In this document: positions 15,037 to 19,023 of the stretch, piece by piece
Layout: each line of letters starts with the position of its first letter
How positions within the stretch are numbered: the first letter of the stretch is position 1
Source: Zelonia costaricensis
Lineage: Eukaryota; Euglenozoa; Kinetoplastea; Trypanosomatida; Trypanosomatidae
Assembly (NCBI GenBank): GCA_030849075.1
Contig: JASAOO010003046.1
Span: 1-19,023 of the forward strand
DNA: 19,023 nucleotides
Direction: 5' to 3'
Made by a program: the position numbers and the translations under genes
Notes under the pieces: model-generated
Seen by the model: only the letters and a program-made list of their open reading frames with translations
Told to the model about the DNA's origin: nothing
Database searches by the model: none

Positions 15037-18000
15037 ATGGGCAACGGGGCCTCCAGTCCGAGCCGGCACGGGTCTGGCGTCCACTCGCCGGCCCGCCCCG
15101 CCTCCGCCGCCGCCGCCACCGGGCCGCGCGCCAAGAAAATGCTGGTCAATGCCGCGCCCCGCGCGTCGACCGGCAGCCTCAGCTCCCCTGCCGCCAGGAC
15201 AGCCGCCGCCGTCAACCGCCAGGCCCACGGCACCAACGCGCAGACCCGCTCCGCCGCACTGCAGCAGGTCGCCGTGCAGCGCCGCCAGCGGATGCAGGGC
15301 ACCAGCGGCAATGGAAAGGGCGCCGGCGGCCACGCCGGGGACGAGGACGCGATGCTCGCCTTCACCCGCAACGCCGACCCCGCCACGCTGCGCGTGCTCG
15401 ACCTCTTGCAGCAGGTCGATGCCGTGCCGCACAGCAACCCGACGGAGAAGCTGCGGCTGCTGCGGCAGTGCTACCCGCTGCTGGAGACGGTGCCCAAGGA
15501 GCGCTTCGACCAGCTCGCCATCACCGTCTACCAGAAGGAGGGCGACGTGTACCACCAGCAGGAGGACACCGAGAACGCCAAGGACACGTACAGCCGCGCC
15601 ATCACGCTGGCCGAGAAGCGCGTCGCGCGGCAGGACACGGACATGTACATGGTGCTGAAGCGCTACGTGCTGTCCATGGTGGGCATGGCCCGCATCTGGT
15701 ACGACCACGAGCGCGACCACAAGGGCTTCGTCTTCGTCGACCACAAGCACCCCAAGGTGCAGGCCGCCGACGGCGCCGGCGGCGACGGCGACGCCTCGGA
15801 AGCCTCTCTGAGCTCGATCGAGAGCAGCATGACGTCCGGCGGCGGCAGCGTGTTCAGCCTTAACGAGGCCATCCTCAAGTCGATGGCACCGCGCCCGCCG
15901 CGCCGGCAGACCGGACCCATGTTCCAGCGCGTGAAAATGCAGGCCCCGCACGTGACGGCGAACTCGCAGTTCACCCGCGAGGATGAGTTCGTGCTGCACA
16001 GCCGCATGACCCGCGAGCTCGTCGCGTCGCCGTGCGAGCTGCTGCTGCTGCGCTGCTGCGAGGTGGTTCAGATTGGCCACAACTCGCAGTCGGAGCTGCT
16101 GATCCCGGCGCAGATCGAGCTGGCCCAGATCTACGAGGACCTGGCCCTGTACAGCCGCGCGCTGCTGCTGGTGCGGCGCTGCCTCGGCATCCTGTGCAGC
16201 GTGTACGACTACGACCACCCGTGGGTTATCCAACTCATGCAGCGCGCGGACCGGCTGGAGCGCTTGCTGGAGGAGCAGATGCGCAACGACGTGGCCACCA
16301 AGATCCAGGCCACGTGGAAGATGCACCGCGCCATGCAGCAGCTCGAGGACGCCGTCGGGCACCCGGTGCGCCGCCACCAGTGGGTCCCCCGGAAGTTCCG
16401 CGCCACGCCCGAGCTAGACTTTCTCGGCGACTTCGTCGGCGACATGCCAGCGGACGGGCTGCTGGGCGACGACGAGGACGGCGAGTACGGCGCGCCGACG
16501 GCGGAGGGGAGTGGGACGGAGCGGGAGGAGTGGGCCCTCGTGCCGCACGCCGCCCCCGTGCACGAGGTGCAGCTGCGCGCTGCCGACCCGATCGAGACCC
16601 CGGCGCGGTGCAGCGAGGAGCGCGGGGAGCCGGCGGGGCAGGACGGGCGTGGCGCGCTCGTGCGGTACGCCCCTGTCGAGCACGTCGAGGGCGGCGAGAC
16701 CTTCACGACGATGGTGCCCAACGCTACGGTGGTGGGCAGGACACAGGACACGCAGACCGACACAGACGTGCAGCACACCGAGTACGGCGACCTACTGACG
16801 GTGCGCACCACCACCGTGACCAAGACCATCACGGAGGACCTCGTGGGCAGCGGCGAGGACGAGGAGGAGGGGGACGAGGACGAGGCGCCGGAGGAGGCGC
16901 CGTACCCGACGCAGCCGCCCCCGCACCACGCTGGCCCTCCCTCGCACCCGCCACCGCAGCGCCCGCCGTACCCCTACGACGAGGATGAGGAGGAGGAGGG
17001 CGAGTACCTGGTACGGGAGCCGTCGTGGCCGGAGCGTCCGCCGACCGAGCCCCAGCAGCCGCCTCGAGCGCAGGCCCAAGCGCCACCGCACCCGCCACCG
17101 CCGGCGCAGCAGCCGCAGCGCCAGCAACCGCCGCGTGCGCAGCCCGCCGCCGCTCCGCCTCCACCGCCGCCGCCGACCCGCCGCGAGGAGCAGACACAGT
17201 GCCACCCACGCGGAAACCCCGTCGCCACGCAGACCCGCGCCCCGCCACCGCAGCGGGCGAGCACGCAGACGGGCCCGGACGCCGCCCCTGCCCCGCCGCA
17301 AGAGAAGCCCCGCCGCACCGCCGCCACCTCGCCCCTCCCCGAGCGCCGCGCCATCTCCACTCAGTACGAGCCGGACCGCGCCGCGCCCCCACCGCGGCAG
17401 CCACAGCGCGCACCGCGCGAGGCGACACCGTACGACGACGAGGAGGACGAGATCCCTGCGCTGGCGGCGGCGCCAGCCGACAGCGGCGCGGGCAGCGGCC
17501 TGCGCAGTCCCTACGCGGATGAACTGGACGAGACGGCGCCGCGCAGCGAGGTCATCAGCGGCAGCGAGGGCCGCCACTTGTCCTCGTCGTCGCCGGCGCT
17601 GCCGTCGCGCTCGTACATGCCCAGCGTGCGGCGCGACTCCCGCCGCGAGCCCCTGCACGACCTGGTCGACCCCGACGCCAACTACCCGACAGAGGCGAAC
17701 GGCTGCCCGGCCTTCCTGCCCCCGCTCAGCCACCGCACCACCATCAGCAGCAGTGGCGGCTACGCGCCCAACGCGGTGGAGACGGGGCAGCTGGTTGTGC
17801 GCGCCGCACCCAACGGCGCGGTGCAGCTGCACAACCACAACAACGTGCACGTCGCGGCGACCCCGCCAGGCTACCAGCCGGGCATGCCCGTGTCGCTGCC
17901 CTCCCCTGCGAACGGCTACCCACCACCGCTACCGCACGTCAGCGCCCAGTGGCAACAGCAGCCGCGCATCACCAAGACGACGCGCGATTGCAAGATCATC

Positions 18001-18618
18001 AAGACGCGCCGCGTGCGCACGTACGTGCGCGAACCCGTCAGCGACAGCGAGGATGGAAGCCGCAGCCCGGGCAGCAGCAGCGGCAGTGGCAGCGGCGTGG
18101 CGGACCGCATGAGCAGCGTCAAGTGGGAGGCCGACTCGGAGTCGGTGAGCTACGACGAAGAGGTGGAGGAGTACGAGGAGGAGTACGAGGAGAACAACGG
18201 CGACGACACGGCCGGCACCTCCTCGCGACCCAGAACCGCGTCCGCGGCGCGGCACCGGTCGCAACCGCAGCCACGCACCACTCACGCGAGCTCCTCCAGT
18301 CACCACCACCATCATCAGCGGCCGCACCCTGACGTGAACGGCGTCCCGCAGCGGCCGCAAAAGCCGCGCATGCCAACGCCGCCCCAGAACGGCGCCGGCG
18401 TGGACACTCGCCGCCCGGTGCCACCCCCTCTGCCTGCAGCCAAGCCCGCACCGCAGCGCGCGCCCTCCACCGAGGACGACGCGAGCGACAGCGGCGCCGT
18501 CTACGGGCGCGGCCCAGCTGCTGCAGCCCACCAGCGGACGACCCGGCGCGTCTCGGACAGCCATCACAGCACCGCGAAGCGCACCGTGCGCCGCTACAGC
18601 AACTCGTCTGAGCTGTAG
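15037..18618 (+). CDS. Predicted N-myristoylated TPR and IQ-motif protein with long disordered tail (1193 aa)
   Basis: The ATG at 15037 (AAGGATGG) is the first after the strong acceptor. The protein begins MGNGASS, which fits the N-myristoylation pattern (Gly2, small residue at 6), so it may attach to a membrane. Residues 159-195 fit a TPR motif (Y165, G169, Y172, A181, Y185, A188). Residues 357-385 fit a second (A363, Y366, A375, V379), followed by YDYDHPWV as in kinesin light chain-type TPRs. Residues 420-433 (ATKIQATWKMHRAM) resemble a calmodulin-binding IQ motif. After about 460 the chain is Pro/Gln/Glu-rich and probably disordered. It has acidic clusters (about 605-625, 648-655, 1039-1055) and a series of TQ-type sites: TQT at 572, 731 and 743, TQC at 720, TQY at 775. 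It also has a basic region (about 979-1010, with KIIKTRRVRTYVRE) and C-terminal RRVSDS and RRYSNS, which look like basophilic kinase sites. A scaffold at a membrane or cytoskeleton, possibly flagellar, is inferred; no named orthologue is recognised. Confidence 0.87.
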   Translation: MGNGASSPSRHGSGVHSPARPASAAAATGPRAKKMLVNAAPRASTGSLSSPAARTAAAVNRQAHGTNAQTRSAALQQVAVQRRQRMQGTSGNGKGAGGHAGDEDAMLAFTRNADPATLRVLDLLQQVDAVPHSNPTEKLRLLRQCYPLLETVPKERFDQLAITVYQKEGDVYHQQEDTENAKDTYSRAITLAEKRVARQDTDMYMVLKRYVLSMVGMARIWYDHERDHKGFVFVDHKHPKVQAADGAGGDGDASEASLSSIESSMTSGGGSVFSLNEAILKSMAPRPPRRQTGPMFQRVKMQAPHVTANSQFTREDEFVLHSRMTRELVASPCELLLLRCCEVVQIGHNSQSELLIPAQIELAQIYEDLALYSRALLLVRRCLGILCSVYDYDHPWVIQLMQRADRLERLLEEQMRNDVATKIQATWKMHRAMQQLEDAVGHPVRRHQWVPRKFRATPELDFLGDFVGDMPADGLLGDDEDGEYGAPTAEGSGTEREEWALVPHAAPVHEVQLRAADPIETPARCSEERGEPAGQDGRGALVRYAPVEHVEGGETFTTMVPNATVVGRTQDTQTDTDVQHTEYGDLLTVRTTTVTKTITEDLVGSGEDEEEGDEDEAPEEAPYPTQPPPHHAGPPSHPPPQRPPYPYDEDEEEEGEYLVREPSWPERPPTEPQQPPRAQAQAPPHPPPPAQQPQRQQPPRAQPAAAPPPPPPPTRREEQTQCHPRGNPVATQTRAPPPQRASTQTGPDAAPAPPQEKPRRTAATSPLPERRAISTQYEPDRAAPPPRQPQRAPREATPYDDEEDEIPALAAAPADSGAGSGLRSPYADELDETAPRSEVISGSEGRHLSSSSPALPSRSYMPSVRRDSRREPLHDLVDPDANYPTEANGCPAFLPPLSHRTTISSSGGYAPNAVETGQLVVRAAPNGAVQLHNHNNVHVAATPPGYQPGMPVSLPSPANGYPPPLPHVSAQWQQQPRITKTTRDCKIIKTRRVRTYVREPVSDSEDGSRSPGSSSGSGSGVADRMSSVKWEADSESVSYDEEVEEYEEEYEENNGDDTAGTSSRPRTASAARHRSQPQPRTTHASSSSHHHHHQRPHPDVNGVPQRPQKPRMPTPPQNGAGVDTRRPVPPPLPAAKPAPQRAPSTEDDASDSGAVYGRGPAAAAHQRTTRRVSDSHHSTAKRTVRRYSNSSEL

Positions 18619-18680
18619 CGCGTGGATGCAGCCTGCCCTTCCCCACACTCTCTCCTCGTTCATAGTGCGTGTCAATATCC

Positions 18681-18696
18681 GTGTGTGTGTGTGTGT
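18681..18696 (+). repeat. (GT)8 microsatellite
   Basis: GT repeat about 60 bases after the stop codon of the last gene. Confidence 0.95.
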
Positions 18697-18766
18697 TCGT
18701 CTTGATTGTGTATACCTGTGCATCAGTGAGCAAACTGGACTTGTGAATCGTAGTAGACGTGCCTGC

Positions 18767-18788
18767 GTGTGTGTGTGTGTGTGTGTGT
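18767..18788 (+). repeat. (GT)11 microsatellite
   Basis: Second GT repeat in the same probable 3' UTR. Confidence 0.95.
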
Positions 18789-18904
18789 GGTGATGGTGGC
18801 GCTCCACAGAGGGCCCGTTACCCCCTCCTACACATTCATCCTCCTCCGTGTCTGCGCAGTGTTGGAGGCGCTGTTAGATCAAAGTCCACCGCTCCGTAGA
18901 GGCG

Positions 18905-18930
18905 CTCTTCTGTCTTTTTTCTTTCTCGTT
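18905..18930 (+). promoter_or_regulatory. T-rich polypyrimidine tract, possible acceptor signal for a gene beyond the window
   Basis: A pyrimidine run with a core of six T (TGTCTTTTTTCTTTCTCGTT). The nearest AG downstream is at about 18961-18962. It may serve trans-splicing of the next gene and 3' end formation of the gene at 15037, since the two are coupled in trypanosomatids. Confidence 0.3.
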
Positions 18931-19023
18931 GTTTGGTGTGGTCGGCGTCCGTTGTGGGTTGAGCCGCGACGCGGGCGAAGACCGGCGATGGCGGCGCTTG
19001 TAGCAGTGGTGTGTGATGCTGGT

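Larger units (their letters stand above)
18619..19023 (+). other. 3' flanking region of the last gene
   Basis: Non-coding, with two GT repeats and a pyrimidine tract near 18905-18930. It probably contains the 3' UTR of the gene ending at 18618. No gene is seen up to the window edge. Confidence 0.6.

Noticed and set aside
14797..16377. 526-codon open frame on the minus strand opposite the TPR protein
   Set aside because: Its translation is Arg/Gly/Val/His-rich repeat-like sequence and is the antisense shadow of a high-GC3 gene. The + frame has TPR and IQ motifs and a proper leader.
1..19023. tRNA, rRNA, CRISPR or mobile element genes
   Set aside because: I scanned for T-loop motifs, regular direct repeats with spacers, transposase motifs and terminal repeats and saw none; the repeats present are simple microsatellites.

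Overview
The window looks like a stretch of nuclear chromosome from a trypanosomatid flagellate, most likely a member of the Leishmaniinae (Leishmania, Leptomonas, Crithidia or a relative). The signs are: four large intronless reading frames, all on the + strand; very GC-rich coding DNA with G or C in most third codon positions; long spacers of 1.2 to 2.2 kb full of C/T tracts that sit before each gene and end in an AG (the pattern of spliced-leader trans-splicing acceptors); many (GT)n and (CA)n microsatellites; and no bacterial-style ribosome binding sites or operon spacing. This fits a segment of one polycistronic transcription unit read left to right. The genus is an inference and cannot be fixed from the sequence alone.

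Layout: 1-1288 is spacer (upstream gene 3' region plus the leader of gene 1). 1289-3139 codes for a 616-residue protein and 5389-6135 for a 248-residue protein. These two appear to be diverged tandem paralogues. Both have an N-terminal block ending in (L/F)QGL and a C-terminal helical block, and together these resemble the Skp1/BTB fold of Elongin C. In both, the fold is split by a low-complexity insert (about 400 residues in the first, about 130 in the second). The smaller protein ends in GADFLNC, strikingly like the end of Elongin C (AANFLDC). 7622-13795 codes for a 2057-residue protein: about 1160 residues of Pro/Ala/Ser/Gln-rich, probably disordered sequence with a polyQ-polyP block, then a mostly helical C-terminal half that I do not recognise. 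15037-18618 codes for a 1193-residue protein with a predicted N-myristoylation signal, two TPR-like helical pairs, an IQ-like motif and a very long disordered tail. That tail carries a cluster of TQT-type motifs of the kind that bind dynein light chain LC8. 18619-19023 is 3' flanking sequence with a pyrimidine tract that may belong to the next gene.

How the genes work together is not shown by the sequence. Neighbours in trypanosomatid units are usually not functionally related, except that the first two genes probably arose by tandem duplication. The most interesting items are the split Elongin C-like pair, the possible multivalent LC8 scaffold at the membrane, and RNA-level features in the spacers: a TG/CA element right before the last gene that alternative acceptors would keep or lose, a possible upstream ORF in the leader of gene 2, and a possible pseudoknot near 4737-4822.
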